64,000 nucleotides of DNA from Candidatus Korobacter versatilis (GCA_016185395.1 JACPNR010000004.1:186001-250000); one strand, 5' to 3'; positions 18,029 to 27,163 are shown, numbered from the stretch's first letter. A program made the numbers and translations. The notes: generated from the letters alone by a model not told the origin.

Positions 18029-18963
18029 TGGCGCGTCTGCGCATCGGCTCGCGCGGGTCGCAGCTGGCGTTCTGGCAGGCGAACCACGTGGCCACCGAGT
18101 TGCGCTCGCGCGGTCATGAGGTGGAGATCCTGGTCATCAAAACGACGGGCGACAGGATCACGGATGTGGCGCTCAGCCAGGTCGGCACCAAGGGGATGTT
18201 CACCAAGGAGATCGAGGAGGCGCTCGCTGCCGGCGACGTGGACCTGGCGGTGCACTCGCTGAAGGACCTGCCCACCGACCTTCCGCCCGGTTTCGAGATC
18301 GCGGCCATCACCAAGAGGGAAGACCCGCGCGACGCTTTCCTCTCCGCGAAATATGGATCCTTGATCGAGCTTCCGCCCGCCGCTCGCGTAGGCACTAGCA
18401 GTCTCCGCCGGCAGGCGCAACTTCGCCAATTGCGCGCCGACCTTGACGTCCAGCCGCTGCGCGGGAATGTGGACACGCGTTTGCGCAAATTGCAGGCCGG
18501 CGAGTACGACGCCATCATCCTCGCCGCGGCAGGGCTGAATCGTCTCGGACTGACCACGCACGTCTGCTCCTACTTTGACACGCGTGAGATGTGTCCTGCG
18601 GTCGGGCAGGGTGCGCTGGCGCTTGAGATCCGCGCCGGAGACGCACACATGCGCGAGGCGCTGGCAGTCTTCGATTCACTTTCTGATCGCGCCTCTACCG
18701 ACTGCGAACGCGCCGTGCTGCGTTCGCTGGGGGGCGGTTGCCAGGTTCCCATTGGAGCCTATGCCCACGTCGCGGACGGCGAGGTCAGCGTGGTCGCCGT
18801 GGTCGCCGACCCGACCGGAACGGCAGTCCTGCGTGAGGGCGGCACCGGAGCGGACGCGGAGAAGCTCGGGCGCAGTGTCGGTGAGACGCTGTTGAAGCGT
18901 GGCGCGGCCAAGATACTCGAGCAGGTCTACGGCAAGATGGCGGCGGCGCCCGAGCAGCCGTGA
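18028..18963 (+). CDS. hemC: Porphobilinogen deaminase (hydroxymethylbilane synthase)
   Basis: 311 residues. Polymerises four porphobilinogens into hydroxymethylbilane. The dipyrromethane cofactor Cys is C238 in [12 protein letters not shown]. The N-terminal [17 protein letters not shown], the catalytic VHSLKDLPT Asp loop and the substrate-binding Arg run [15 protein letters not shown] are all present. It is coupled to hemA by an overlapping stop-start and to hemD by a GTGA overlap. hemB and hemL are not in the window. Confidence 0.97.
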   Translation: MARLRIGSRGSQLAFWQANHVATELRSRGHEVEILVIKTTGDRITDVALSQVGTKGMFTKEIEEALAAGDVDLAVHSLKDLPTDLPPGFEIAAITKREDPRDAFLSAKYGSLIELPPAARVGTSSLRRQAQLRQLRADLDVQPLRGNVDTRLRKLQAGEYDAIILAAAGLNRLGLTTHVCSYFDTREMCPAVGQGALALEIRAGDAHMREALAVFDSLSDRASTDCERAVLRSLGGGCQVPIGAYAHVADGEVSVVAVVADPTGTAVLREGGTGADAEKLGRSVGETLLKRGAAKILEQVYGKMAAAPEQP

Positions 18964-19742
18964 GCGCCGCAAAAGGAAAGAAGCCGCTTCAAGGCAAACG
19001 CGTGCTCGTCACGCGCGGGGCCGGCCAGGCTGGAGCCTTGTCGCGCCTTCTGCGCGCCCAGGGCGCGAACGTGATCGAGATACCGGCCATCGAGATTCGC
19101 ACGCCGCGGAGCTATGCAAAGCTCGACGCCGCGCTCGCGGCGCTCACCCGCTACGACTGGCTCGTGCTGACGAGTGTTAACGGCGTAGAAGCATTCTTCA
19201 CGCGCATGCGGAAGCGCCGCGTTCGCACCACCGCGCTCGCGCGGTTGAAGGTCGCCGCCATCGGTCCCGCAACCAAGCGTGCCATTGAGCATCATGGCGT
19301 ACGCGTCGCGGTGATGCCGCGCGAGTACGTTGCTGAAGCGGTCGTACAGGCGTTGCGCGGGCGCGTCCACGGCAAGCGTACGCTGCTGGTCCGTGCCAAG
19401 GTGGCACGCGACGTGATTCCTCGTGAGTTGCGTCGCGCCGGGGCCCGCGTCGACGTGGTGGAGGCCTACGAGACGGTCGTTCCAATAGGTTCGGCGTCGC
19501 GGATAAGGGCGGCGTTGGGCGGCGAACGGCGACCGAATGTTATTACCTTCACGAGCTCGTCTACGGTGAGGAACTTTGTGGGGATGGTCGGCGATTTGAA
19601 GCTGCTGCGCAGTGCCGGCCTGGCTTCGATCGGTCCAGTCACGTCCGCGACGCTACGTGAACTGGGGCTTAAGCCCACCATCGAGGCGAAGCAATACACG
19701 ATGGAAGGGCTCGTACGCGCCATCGCGTCGAGCAAGAGCTAG
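18960..19742 (+). CDS. hemD: Uroporphyrinogen-III synthase
   Basis: 260 residues. Closes and inverts ring D of hydroxymethylbilane to uroporphyrinogen III. Family sequence conservation is low. The two-lobed HemD pattern is visible in [43 protein letters not shown] and late [14 protein letters not shown] and [13 protein letters not shown]. The start is a GTG that overlaps hemC. It ends 7 bases before the remnant on the other strand, so it appears to be the last gene of the heme operon. Confidence 0.93.
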   Translation: MSAAKGKKPLQGKRVLVTRGAGQAGALSRLLRAQGANVIEIPAIEIRTPRSYAKLDAALAALTRYDWLVLTSVNGVEAFFTRMRKRRVRTTALARLKVAAIGPATKRAIEHHGVRVAVMPREYVAEAVVQALRGRVHGKRTLLVRAKVARDVIPRELRRAGARVDVVEAYETVVPIGSASRIRAALGGERRPNVITFTSSSTVRNFVGMVGDLKLLRSAGLASIGPVTSATLRELGLKPTIEAKQYTMEGLVRAIASSKS

Positions 19743-19749
19743 CAACAGG

Positions 19750-19986
19750 CTACAACGAGGAGCCGCAGTCCGCCGGCGGCACATGCCGCTTCAGGAAATT
19801 AGCCACGCGCTTGTAGGCGTCAATCTGGTTTTCCACCTTGGCGAAGCCGTGGCCCTCGTTCTCGTAGATCTTCACTTCGACTTTACCCCCGCACTTCTCG
19901 ATCGCCTCCTGGACTTGACGCGTTTCGGAAGCAGGGCACCGCGGGTCGTGCCCGCCGGCCAGCATCATGAGCGGCGCCTTGTTCAT
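19750..19986 (-). pseudogene. C-terminal remnant of an S9 prolyl-oligopeptidase-family peptidase
   Basis: 78 codons matching the last part of an S9 alpha/beta-hydrolase: APLMMLAGGHDPRCPASE holds the catalytic Asp and YENEGHGF the catalytic His, but the Ser elbow and propeller (about 500-600 residues) are missing. Directly upstream on the same strand, 20021 to 19983 encodes a stub MRPLLALMLLTP ending in TGA, which resembles the start of a signal peptide and overlaps the remnant ATG in another frame. The picture fits a large internal deletion of an exported peptidase gene. This remnant is what fills the 324-base gap between hemD and nth. Confidence 0.7.
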
Positions 19987-20066
19987 GGGGTGAGGAGCAT
20001 CAGGGCAAGAAGGGGACGCATGGCGTTCTCAATGGTTTCTAGTCGAAGGTCGAGTGTACATCGCCG

Positions 20067-20810
20067 TCACGGCTTGGCCCACCTGTGGACCTGGACCGTA
20101 GTCCAAGTCTTGTCGGCAGCGTGGCAAATGTTTTCCAGCGGGCACTCAGCGCATTTGGGCTTGCGCGCAACGCACAGCGCCCGGCCGTGATGGATGACCT
20201 GGTGTGAGAAATCGATCCACTTGTCCTGCGGGATGACCTGCATCAGGTCCTGCTCAATACGCTTGGGGTCGTCTCTCTCCGTGAGCTCCAGCCGCCGCGA
20301 GATGCGGTGGACGTGCGTATCGACGACGACGCCAACGGCCTTCTTGAACCACGTGCCCAGTACGACGTTCGCCGTCTTACGGGCAGCGCCGGGGACCTGG
20401 AGCAGTGCCTCCATCGTCTCCGGCACCTTGCCGCCGAACTCCTCCATGATCTTCTTTGCCGCGCCCACGATCGACTTGGACTTGTTGCGGAAGAACCCCG
20501 TCGACCGGATGTCCGGCTCGAGCTCCTCCGGCTTGAGGCGGGCGAAGTCCTGCGGCGTCGGGTACTTCCTGAAGATGATGGGCGTGACCATGTTCACGCG
20601 AACGTCGGTGCATTGCGCGGACAGGATGGTCGCCACTAGCAGCTCCCACGCGTTGCGATGGGTGAGCGCGCAAGTAACGTTGGGATAGGTGGCGTCGAGA
20701 CGCAGAAGGATCTCCGCCACACGCTTCTGGGCTGGCGGAGTGAACTTCACCCGGTTTGAGGCGGTAGGCTTTCTGGAGGTTACCGGCTTGGGTACTCTTC
20801 GGACGGGCAT
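20067..20810 (-). CDS. nth: Endonuclease III (DNA glycosylase/AP lyase)
   Basis: 247 residues. Removes oxidised pyrimidines and nicks the abasic site. The helix-hairpin-helix segment reads LQVPGAARKTANVVLG with catalytic K145; the usual Gly-Val-Gly is Gly-Ala-Ala here, a mild change in the hairpin. Catalytic Asp is D164 in VVDTHVHRIS. The [4Fe-4S] cluster loop is complete, C213-x6-C220-x2-C223-x5-C229. A basic N-terminal extension of about 20 residues is longer than in E. coli. It is divergent from hemQ with 69 bases between the two starts. Confidence 0.96.
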   Translation of the reverse strand: MPVRRVPKPVTSRKPTASNRVKFTPPAQKRVAEILLRLDATYPNVTCALTHRNAWELLVATILSAQCTDVRVNMVTPIIFRKYPTPQDFARLKPEELEPDIRSTGFFRNKSKSIVGAAKKIMEEFGGKVPETMEALLQVPGAARKTANVVLGTWFKKAVGVVVDTHVHRISRRLELTERDDPKRIEQDLMQVIPQDKWIDFSHQVIHHGRALCVARKPKCAECPLENICHAADKTWTTVQVHRWAKP

Positions 20811-20879
20811 GGTGAAGCGTCAGAGTAACTTCTGCCGCCCTGCGATTACAATGGACGCCTTCCTCCACGAGGGCAAAGC

Positions 20880-21731
20880 ATGGCGACGAGGACCGAAGTA
20901 AGGGCGACGGAGCTGCCGGCAGTACCGCTGACGCTGGAGGGCGCAAGCTGCCTGCATCAAATGGCGCGCGTCCGTTGGCCGGAGTGGAAGAAGCTGCCCG
21001 CAGCCGAGCGCGCCGCGATCGCCAAAGAGTTCTCCGCCTGGCTCGCTCCGCTCGAAGCGGAAGGAAAGACGGCGCTGTTCGCCATGATCGGCCACAAGGC
21101 CGATCTGATGCTCATCCACTACCGGGAGTCGTTCGAGGGGCTGAAGTCCGCGGAGTTGGCCATGGCCAACCTCCGGCTCTGCGACTTCCTCGAACCCAGC
21201 ACCTCCTACGTCTCCGTGGTCGAGCTGGGACTCTACGATTCCACCCTCAAGCTGTACCGAGAGCTGACGGAAAAAGGTATTGAGCCGAACTCGGCCGAGT
21301 GGAAGGCCGCTGTGGATGAGACGCTCGCGCGCCAAGCCGAAGCAATGAAGGCGCGGCTGTGGCCCAAGGTCCCGCCGCAGCGCTACGTCTCGTTCTATCC
21401 GATGAACCGGCTGCGCGGCGAGGACAAGAACTTCTACACGCTGCCCATCGAAGAGCGTCAGCGGCAGATGGAAGCCCATGGCCTCGTCGGGCGGCGCTAC
21501 GCCGGCAAGGTGCAGCAGATCATCACGGGCTCCATCGGCTTCGACGACTGGGAGTGGGGGGTGGACCTCTTTTCCGATGACCCTTTGCAGTTCAAGAAAC
21601 TGATCTACGAGATGCGATTCGATGAGGTCAGTGCCATCTACGCCCTCTTTGGACAGTTTTTCGTCGGCGTGCGCTGCGCGGCGGCAGGACTCGATGAACT
21701 GCTGGCCGGCAAGTTGCCGGCGAAGCCTTAG
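20880..21731 (+). CDS. chdC: Coproheme decarboxylase HemQ/ChdC (chlorite dismutase family)
   Basis: 283 residues. Converts coproheme to heme b with peroxide, the last step of the coproporphyrin-dependent pathway. The family hallmarks are YPMNRLRGEDKNFYTLP with the catalytic Tyr173, MEAHGLVGRRYAGKV with the likely proximal His200, and the DDWEWGVDLFSDDP and EMRFDEVSAIY segments. Length is close to the usual 250 with a short N-terminal extension. Seven kilobases of heme genes nearby support the role. True chlorite dismutase is unlikely because the YPM signature is that of HemQ. Confidence 0.92.
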   Translation: MATRTEVRATELPAVPLTLEGASCLHQMARVRWPEWKKLPAAERAAIAKEFSAWLAPLEAEGKTALFAMIGHKADLMLIHYRESFEGLKSAELAMANLRLCDFLEPSTSYVSVVELGLYDSTLKLYRELTEKGIEPNSAEWKAAVDETLARQAEAMKARLWPKVPPQRYVSFYPMNRLRGEDKNFYTLPIEERQRQMEAHGLVGRRYAGKVQQIITGSIGFDDWEWGVDLFSDDPLQFKKLIYEMRFDEVSAIYALFGQFFVGVRCAAAGLDELLAGKLPAKP

Positions 21732-21793
21732 CTTACGAGCGTTGACGGCAGCGGGGCGCGCGTCTATCTTCATTCTGCTTTTCCGGGAGCCCA

Positions 21794-22021
21794 ATGGCGG
21801 TCAAATCCATCCAACTCGGCCAGGTCTGGACGAACGACCAGACCAACGTGAACTACCTCGTGACCAAGCTGTACAACGAAGTTTTCACCCAGTACGCCAT
21901 GTTGCGGCAAGCGGACGCTCAAGCAGCAACCACTGACACGGTCCGCGTCAAAGTCACTAAGACTGCCGACGGCGCTACGTTGCCGGGCTACACCTTCACC
22001 CAGGAATCGCAGGAGTTTTAG
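21794..22021 (+). CDS. Small hypothetical protein, 75 residues
   Basis: Start at ATG with GGGAGC upstream. It has a helical middle and a beta-rich second half, without Cys, signal peptide or membrane segment. It is separated by only 9 bases from the next small gene, whose ribosome-binding site overlaps its stop, so the pair is probably one transcription unit. Composition and frame quality are like neighbouring genes. Function not recognised. Confidence 0.6.
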   Translation: MAVKSIQLGQVWTNDQTNVNYLVTKLYNEVFTQYAMLRQADAQAATTDTVRVKVTKTADGATLPGYTFTQESQEF

Positions 22022-22030
22022 GAGGCTTCC

Positions 22031-22300
22031 ATGGCCGAACCATTCACCTGTCCGCATTGCAATGGGCACGACTACGTCATCACGCTCACTGGCTGCAACA
22101 TCACAAACGCCACCGTGCAAGAAGCCTTCGAATGGAATGAAGAGGAGCAGGACTACCAGTCGAGCGGTTCCATCATTGTGGATAGTGAGAGTGTAGAGAA
22201 CGAAGGCGGAGAAGCGGTCTGCGCCAACTGCGAAAAAGATGTCTCCGACGCGGTCGCCGAGTATGAAGAAAAAATCGTGGGCGGCGCAGCGCAGGCTTAA
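22031..22300 (+). CDS. Small acidic protein with two CxxC pairs
   Basis: 89 residues behind a good ribosome-binding site, GGAGG at 22021-22025. CPHC near the N-terminus and CANC near residue 67 could form one zinc ribbon with a long acidic insert (many Glu and Asp between them). No signal peptide. It follows the 75-residue gene directly. Possibly a zinc-ribbon adaptor; function unknown. Confidence 0.65.
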   Translation: MAEPFTCPHCNGHDYVITLTGCNITNATVQEAFEWNEEEQDYQSSGSIIVDSESVENEGGEAVCANCEKDVSDAVAEYEEKIVGGAAQA

Positions 22301-22334
22301 GGTGCATCCAACCCTCCATCTGTGATTGCCCCCA

Positions 22335-22964
22335 ATGATCGAAAAGATCCTTGCTGCCGTATTCCTGTTCATCAAGTGGGTCATCGGCGCCACCGGTTAC
22401 GGAGGCGTCGTTGTGCTCATGGCCATCGAATCGGCTTGCATCCCGCTGCCGAGCGAACTCATCATGCCGTTCGCGGGATATCTGGTCTACGAAGGCCGAT
22501 TCAATCTTTTCTGGGTGGCGACGGCCGGCGCGATCGGGTGCAACGTCGGCTCCGTATTGGCGTACGAGGTCGGCTATTACGGCGGGCGTCCACTGGTGGA
22601 GAAGTACGGCCACTACTTGCTGCTCTCTCGCAACGAACTGGATTGGGCTGACCGCTTCTTCCAACGCTGGGGAGAAGCGGCCGTCTTTGTGGCGCGGTTG
22701 TTACCGGTGGTCCGGACATTCATCGCCCTGCCCGCAGGCATCGCGCGGATGCCCCGTCTGCGCTTCCACCTCTACACATTCCTTGGCTCGTGGCCGTGGT
22801 GCTTCGGTTTGGCCTATCTAGGGATGAAGCTGGGCGAGAACTGGCGCTCGTTGGGGAAGTACTTCCACCAGTTCGACCTTGTCATTGGCATCATCATCGT
22901 CGCCGTGGTCGTCTGGTTCGTTTGGACGCGCTGGCAGCACCGCATCCGGATCGCTTCGGCTTAG
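22335..22964 (+). CDS. DedA-family membrane protein (SNARE-associated domain)
   Basis: 209 residues with four to five hydrophobic segments. DedA proteins are inner-membrane phospholipid or undecaprenyl-phosphate transporters. The family segments ESACIPLPSELIMPFAGYLVY, GCNVGSVLAYEVGYYGG and FVARLLPVVRTFIALPAGIARM are clear, including the conserved Arg and the Pro after it. The ATG is chosen over a TTG 9 bases upstream. Its stop overlaps the stop of the convergent SDR gene by 4 bases. Confidence 0.92.
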   Translation: MIEKILAAVFLFIKWVIGATGYGGVVVLMAIESACIPLPSELIMPFAGYLVYEGRFNLFWVATAGAIGCNVGSVLAYEVGYYGGRPLVEKYGHYLLLSRNELDWADRFFQRWGEAAVFVARLLPVVRTFIALPAGIARMPRLRFHLYTFLGSWPWCFGLAYLGMKLGENWRSLGKYFHQFDLVIGIIIVAVVVWFVWTRWQHRIRIASA

Positions 22965-23797
22965 CCGATCTTCGTATATCGTGCGATCATTTTCTCCCAC
23001 ATCTTCCACGGCAAGAAGCGCTTGGTCCAATAACCCATGTGCGCATCCGTCCCGGCGATGTAGCGCAGTCGCGGGTTCGGATCCTGCGCGATCCTCACGA
23101 TGAGTTGGGCGACCTCGTGCGGGTCCCGCTTCGGCACTTCCTTCTGCACGAACTGCACAAAACGCTGGATGCGTTCGTAGTTGGGCGATTCCGGGGTGTT
23201 CACGCGCTCTCCGAGCACCACGTTCTTTTCCCAAATGTCGGTGGCATAGGCGCCGGGCTCGACCAGGACCACCCGGATGCCGAGCGAGTGCGTCTCGAGG
23301 CGCAGCGCCTCGCTCCAACCCTCGAGGGCGTGCTTCGACGACGAATAGCTTGAGATCGCGGGCTGCGCCACCAGGCCGCTGATCGACGAGATCATGATGA
23401 TGTGCCCTGAACGCTGCTTGCGCATGATGGGAAGCGCGGCCTTGGTCATGGCGACGTGGCCGAAAAAGTTTGTCTCAAACTGCCGCCGTATCTCCGCGAG
23501 GAGCATGTCCTCTGCGAATCCGGAGACGGCCATACCCGCGTTATTGACGAGAACGTCGAGACTTCCGCGGTCACGCACCAACTGCTGGAGAAAGCCAGGC
23601 AGGGAATCGAACTCGGTGACGTCCAAACGACGTACATCCAGGCCCACGCCGGCTTCCTTCGCAGCCGCGTCGAGCAGTGCGCGTTTTTCCAAGTTTCGCA
23701 TCGTGGCGGCCACGTCGAATCCCGCGCGTGCCATCTCGACCGCGGCAAGTAATCCGAACCCGCTCGAGCAACCAGTGATGAGTGCGACCTTCCCCAT
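22961..23797 (-). CDS. Short-chain dehydrogenase/reductase
   Basis: 278 residues. The ATG at 23797 is preceded by AGGAG with proper spacing and gives the canonical N-terminus MGKVALITGCSSGFG; the frame remains open 17 codons further upstream but lacks support. The Rossmann TGxxxGxG is at 8-15, NAG is present, and the catalytic Tyr-x-x-x-Lys is YSSSK, preceded by ISSISG. It is a classical NAD(P)(H) oxidoreductase of the family with C-terminal extension; the substrate is unknown. No linked pathway gene points to one. Confidence 0.9.
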   Translation of the reverse strand: MGKVALITGCSSGFGLLAAVEMARAGFDVAATMRNLEKRALLDAAAKEAGVGLDVRRLDVTEFDSLPGFLQQLVRDRGSLDVLVNNAGMAVSGFAEDMLLAEIRRQFETNFFGHVAMTKAALPIMRKQRSGHIIMISSISGLVAQPAISSYSSSKHALEGWSEALRLETHSLGIRVVLVEPGAYATDIWEKNVVLGERVNTPESPNYERIQRFVQFVQKEVPKRDPHEVAQLIVRIAQDPNPRLRYIAGTDAHMGYWTKRFLPWKMWEKMIARYTKIG

Positions 23798-23923
23798 TCC
23801 GTCTCCTTCCGGCACCGTCCAAGCCAGATTTACCGCGCTTCGGGGCAATTGTCATTTACAAAGTATTGCGCGTACGAGAAGATAGCAGGTTTCCGGAATC
23901 ATCCTGAATGAGACAAGGACTCC

Positions 23924-25276
23924 ATGGCATTCTTCCGTAAAGAGAAAAATCCCCCCGCATCGAGCAGCGGGATCGCGCCGGCGAAGGGCAAGCTCGGCGT
24001 CATGATCCCTGGCATGGGCGCTGTTGCCACCACGTTCGTCGCCGGCGTGGAAGCGGTTCGCAAAGGTTACGCGAAGCCCATCGGCTCGCTCACCCAGATG
24101 GGCACCATCCGCCTGGGCAAGCGCACCGACGGCAATTCGCCGTTGATCAACAAGTTCGTTCCCCTCGCCCAGCTCGATGACCTGGTCTTCACCGGCTGGG
24201 ACATTTTCACCGACGACATGTACACCGCCGGGCGCAAGGCTGGCGTCCTCGAGAATGAGTTACTCGATAAGGTGAAGCCGTTCCTCAAGACGGTGAAGCC
24301 GCGCAAGGCCGTTTTCGACCGCCATTACGTGAAGAAGTTGGACGGCACGAACGTCAAGAAGGGCAAGAACAAACGCGATCTGGCGGAGCAGCTACGCGCC
24401 GACATCCGCGATTTCCGCCGGAAGTCCGGCGCCGACCGCCTCGTGATGATCTGGTGCGGCTCGACGGAGATATTCCTTCGCCCGGGTGAAGCCCACTCTT
24501 CGCTCGCCAAATTCGAAAAGGCGATGGAGAAGAACGACGTGGCCATCGCGCCTTCCATGCTCTATGCCTACGCGGCGCTGATGGAAGGCGTCCCGTTCGC
24601 CAATGGCGCGCCGAACCTTACCGTGGACCTGCCGGTGATGCACGAGCTCTCGCGCAAGAACAACGCGCCCATCTGCGGCAAGGACTTCAAGACCGGTCAG
24701 ACGATGATGAAGACCGTGCTCGCGCCCGCTTTTAAGGCGCGCATGCTCGGACTGAGCGGCTGGTACTCCACCAATATCCTCGGAAACCGGGATGGCGAGG
24801 TGCTCGACGATCCCGAGTCGTTCAAGACTAAAGAAGAGTCGAAGCTGGGCGTGCTCGAGCACATTCTGCAGCCGGAGATGTACCCCGACCTTTACGGGAA
24901 CATCTTCCACAAGGTTCGCATCAACTACTACCCGCCGCGTGGCGACAACAAGGAAGGCTGGGACAACATCGACATTTTCGGATGGCTCGGCTATCCGATG
25001 CAGGTCAAGCTCGACTTCCTCTGTCGCGATTCGATTCTGGCGGCGCCCATCGTCCTTGACCTCATCCTCTTCCTGGATTTGGCGCAGCGTTCTCCGGAAC
25101 TCAGCGGGATCGGCATCCAGGAATGGCTAAGCTTCTACTTCAAGTCGCCCATGACCGCACCCGGTCTCTATCCCGAGCATGACTTATTCATTCAGTCGAT
25201 GAAGCTGAAGAACACCCTGCGCCATCTCAAGGGCGAGCAGCTCATTACGCATCTCGGACTGGAGTACTACGACTAA
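23924..25276 (+). CDS. ino1: Myo-inositol-1-phosphate synthase
   Basis: 450 residues. NAD+-dependent conversion of glucose-6-phosphate to inositol-phosphate. The GMGAVATTF nucleotide-binding loop, the PICGKDFKTGQT motif with catalytic Lys, NILGNRDGEVL and the long KEESKLGVLEHIL region are all as in the family. An AAGGA precedes the ATG. Inositol could feed phosphatidylinositol or compatible solutes; no further inositol gene is adjacent. It stands alone between the divergent SDR and the next small secreted protein. Confidence 0.94.
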   Translation: MAFFRKEKNPPASSSGIAPAKGKLGVMIPGMGAVATTFVAGVEAVRKGYAKPIGSLTQMGTIRLGKRTDGNSPLINKFVPLAQLDDLVFTGWDIFTDDMYTAGRKAGVLENELLDKVKPFLKTVKPRKAVFDRHYVKKLDGTNVKKGKNKRDLAEQLRADIRDFRRKSGADRLVMIWCGSTEIFLRPGEAHSSLAKFEKAMEKNDVAIAPSMLYAYAALMEGVPFANGAPNLTVDLPVMHELSRKNNAPICGKDFKTGQTMMKTVLAPAFKARMLGLSGWYSTNILGNRDGEVLDDPESFKTKEESKLGVLEHILQPEMYPDLYGNIFHKVRINYYPPRGDNKEGWDNIDIFGWLGYPMQVKLDFLCRDSILAAPIVLDLILFLDLAQRSPELSGIGIQEWLSFYFKSPMTAPGLYPEHDLFIQSMKLKNTLRHLKGEQLITHLGLEYYD

Positions 25277-25329
25277 AGCTGGGCAGGGCGAGGCCGCGAA
25301 TGGGAACGAGTCAGCATCATAGAGACAGC

Positions 25330-25716
25330 ATGCTGCGCCGTCCCGCCCTCGCCATCGTTATCGCCGCGTTGTTCGTTCCCGCCGCGCTGGCGGGGACGTC
25401 GGGCAACTTCGGTGGCAAGGTGGTAAAGCCGGCAGCGGTGAAGAACCCGCCCGGCAAATGGCTGTACATCACGGGGCGCCCGGGCATGCTGCGGCGCGTC
25501 GAAATCTCAAACACTCGCTTTGAGTACGCGGAGTCCGTGCCGCGTGCCGCGCGTGCCCCTCTACCGGCCGCCGACCTCAAAGACGGCACGCTGGTGCAGG
25601 TGACTGCCGAACAGGATAAGGCCGGCGAATGGATTGCGCAGTCGGTACTCATCTTGCGGCTGGCAAATCAAGGCGTACCGCGCGGTCCGTCTTACCCACC
25701 CGCTGAGCTGCTATGA
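25330..25716 (+). CDS. Small exported hypothetical protein
   Basis: 128 residues from the ATG at 25330, with a clear signal peptide MLRRPALAIVIAALFVPAALA. An ATG 30 bases upstream is possible but would put an uncharged tail ahead of the signal. The mature protein is basic and Pro-rich with a beta-rich core (WLYITGRPGMLRRVEIS), and ends with a segment like an OB-type domain. Its stop overlaps the convergent aminotransferase stop by 6 bases. No function recognised. Confidence 0.7.
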   Translation: MLRRPALAIVIAALFVPAALAGTSGNFGGKVVKPAAVKNPPGKWLYITGRPGMLRRVEISNTRFEYAESVPRAARAPLPAADLKDGTLVQVTAEQDKAGEWIAQSVLILRLANQGVPRGPSYPPAELL

Positions 25717-26997
25717 CTTCTTCATCGCCTTGTACTCATCGAACGCAGCGAGGAAGCGATCGACGTCTGCCTTCAGTAAATAGTAGGGCGTCGACAGGCG
25801 AAGCTTGGATGGTTCACCGCCGCGGATGCGTATCTTCTTCCTCTTCCAGAGCCAGTTTTCCAAGTCCATACGCTGGATAGGCGGCACGTTGACGGTAGCG
25901 ATGCCGCATCGCATCGCCGGGTCGGAAGATGTCCACGACTCGGCGCCGCGCTTCACCATCTCGCCGAGAATGTAGTCCGCCATCTTACGGTGCCGTCTCT
26001 CGATGCGTTCGATGCCGAGCAAGCGCGCGAAGCGAACGGCCTCGCGCAAGCCGTAGAGCGCGGGGACATTGGAACTACCGATGCGCTGGAAGCGCTCGGC
26101 CTTGAGCTTGGGATCATCCCACCCGGCGGTGACGATCGTGTTCCAGATGCGGTCCTGCACCTCTTCGCGGACGAACAGATAGCCGGAGCCCTTTGGCGCC
26201 TGCAGCCATTTGTGTGGGCTGGAAGCGAACATGTCGCAACCGAAGTCGCGGATGTTCAACTTCATCATGCCCGTGGTATGGGCGCCATCGATGGCGGAGA
26301 GTATTCCCTTGGAACGCGCCAGCACGCAGATCTCCTTCACTGGCAACACCACCCCAGTCACGGTACTCACGTGGCTCACAAAGATGATCCGGGTCCGCGG
26401 CGTGATGGCGTCGCTCAGCCGGTTCATGATCTCGGCCAGCGCCTTCGGAGGCTTCGGCAACTGGAACTGCTTCACAACGATGCCGTACCGCTTCGCGCGC
26501 AACCTCCACGGCTCGAGGCCGGATGGGTGCTCCTGGTCGCTCATCAACACCTCGTCCCCGGGCTTCATGTCGATGCCGTTGGCGATATAGCTGTTCGCCT
26601 CCGTCGAATTGCGGACGAGCGCTATCTCGTCGCGGGTGCAGCCAACGAACTCAGCCAGCGGGTCGCGAAACTCATTCCAAGGACCGTATCCCCAGATGGG
26701 GTAGTCCTCCGGGTCCGCCTGGTCCATTTTCTCGGTGTCTTCGTAGCCTTTGAAGATGGCCTGCAACACAGGGCGAGGCGAGGACCCTACCGTTCCGTTG
26801 TTCAGGTAGACCTCGTCAGGCGGTATAAGGAACTGCTGCCTGACCTGCGTCCAATAGGCCTCCTCGTCCGATTGGAACAATGGCTCGGGTGGCAGAGGAG
26901 GCGCCGGCGTCGTGACCGCCTCGAGCAAGCGTGACTGCATGACCATGGTGGCGGTGACGCCGGTCGCTGTGCGGAGGAAAGAACGACGGTCGAGCAT
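25711..26997 (-). CDS. Class V aminotransferase with Tat signal peptide
   Basis: 428 residues, PLP fold type I, related to cysteine desulfurases and isopenicillin-N epimerase. K263 in SPHKWLQAPKG is the Schiff-base Lys and D237 in AIDGAHTTG holds the pyridine nitrogen. The N-terminus MLDRRSFLRTATG carries a twin-arginine motif and a hydrophobic run to about residue 28, so the enzyme is probably exported folded with its cofactor, unlike most relatives. AGGAGG lies 7 bases before the ATG. Substrate unknown. No suf or isc gene is near, so Fe-S assembly is unlikely. Confidence 0.9.
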   Translation of the reverse strand: MLDRRSFLRTATGVTATMVMQSRLLEAVTTPAPPLPPEPLFQSDEEAYWTQVRQQFLIPPDEVYLNNGTVGSSPRPVLQAIFKGYEDTEKMDQADPEDYPIWGYGPWNEFRDPLAEFVGCTRDEIALVRNSTEANSYIANGIDMKPGDEVLMSDQEHPSGLEPWRLRAKRYGIVVKQFQLPKPPKALAEIMNRLSDAITPRTRIIFVSHVSTVTGVVLPVKEICVLARSKGILSAIDGAHTTGMMKLNIRDFGCDMFASSPHKWLQAPKGSGYLFVREEVQDRIWNTIVTAGWDDPKLKAERFQRIGSSNVPALYGLREAVRFARLLGIERIERRHRKMADYILGEMVKRGAESWTSSDPAMRCGIATVNVPPIQRMDLENWLWKRKKIRIRGGEPSKLRLSTPYYLLKADVDRFLAAFDEYKAMKKS

Positions 26998-27035
26998 GGG
27001 AACCTCCTTTGACCCGAGAGGAGCCCAATCTTATG

Positions 27036-27060
27036 GGCCTTGGCCGAGGGGAGCAAGGCC
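27036..27060. repeat. Inverted repeat between aminotransferase and M48 protease genes
   Basis: GGCCTTG at 27036-27042 and CAAGGCC at 27054-27060 form a perfect 7-bp stem with an 11-base loop in the divergent intergenic region (26998-27218). It lies 39 bases upstream of the minus-strand start. It could be an operator or an RNA hairpin; no T-run follows, so not a typical terminator. Confidence 0.35.
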
Positions 27061-27163
27061 GGAACGGGTTGAAAATATTAAGGACCGGATAACGAAAGCA
27101 GCTGGATTGTGCGTCCAAACAGGTAGGGCCGGCGTCTAATCACCAGCAGGCACGTCTGAAGCA

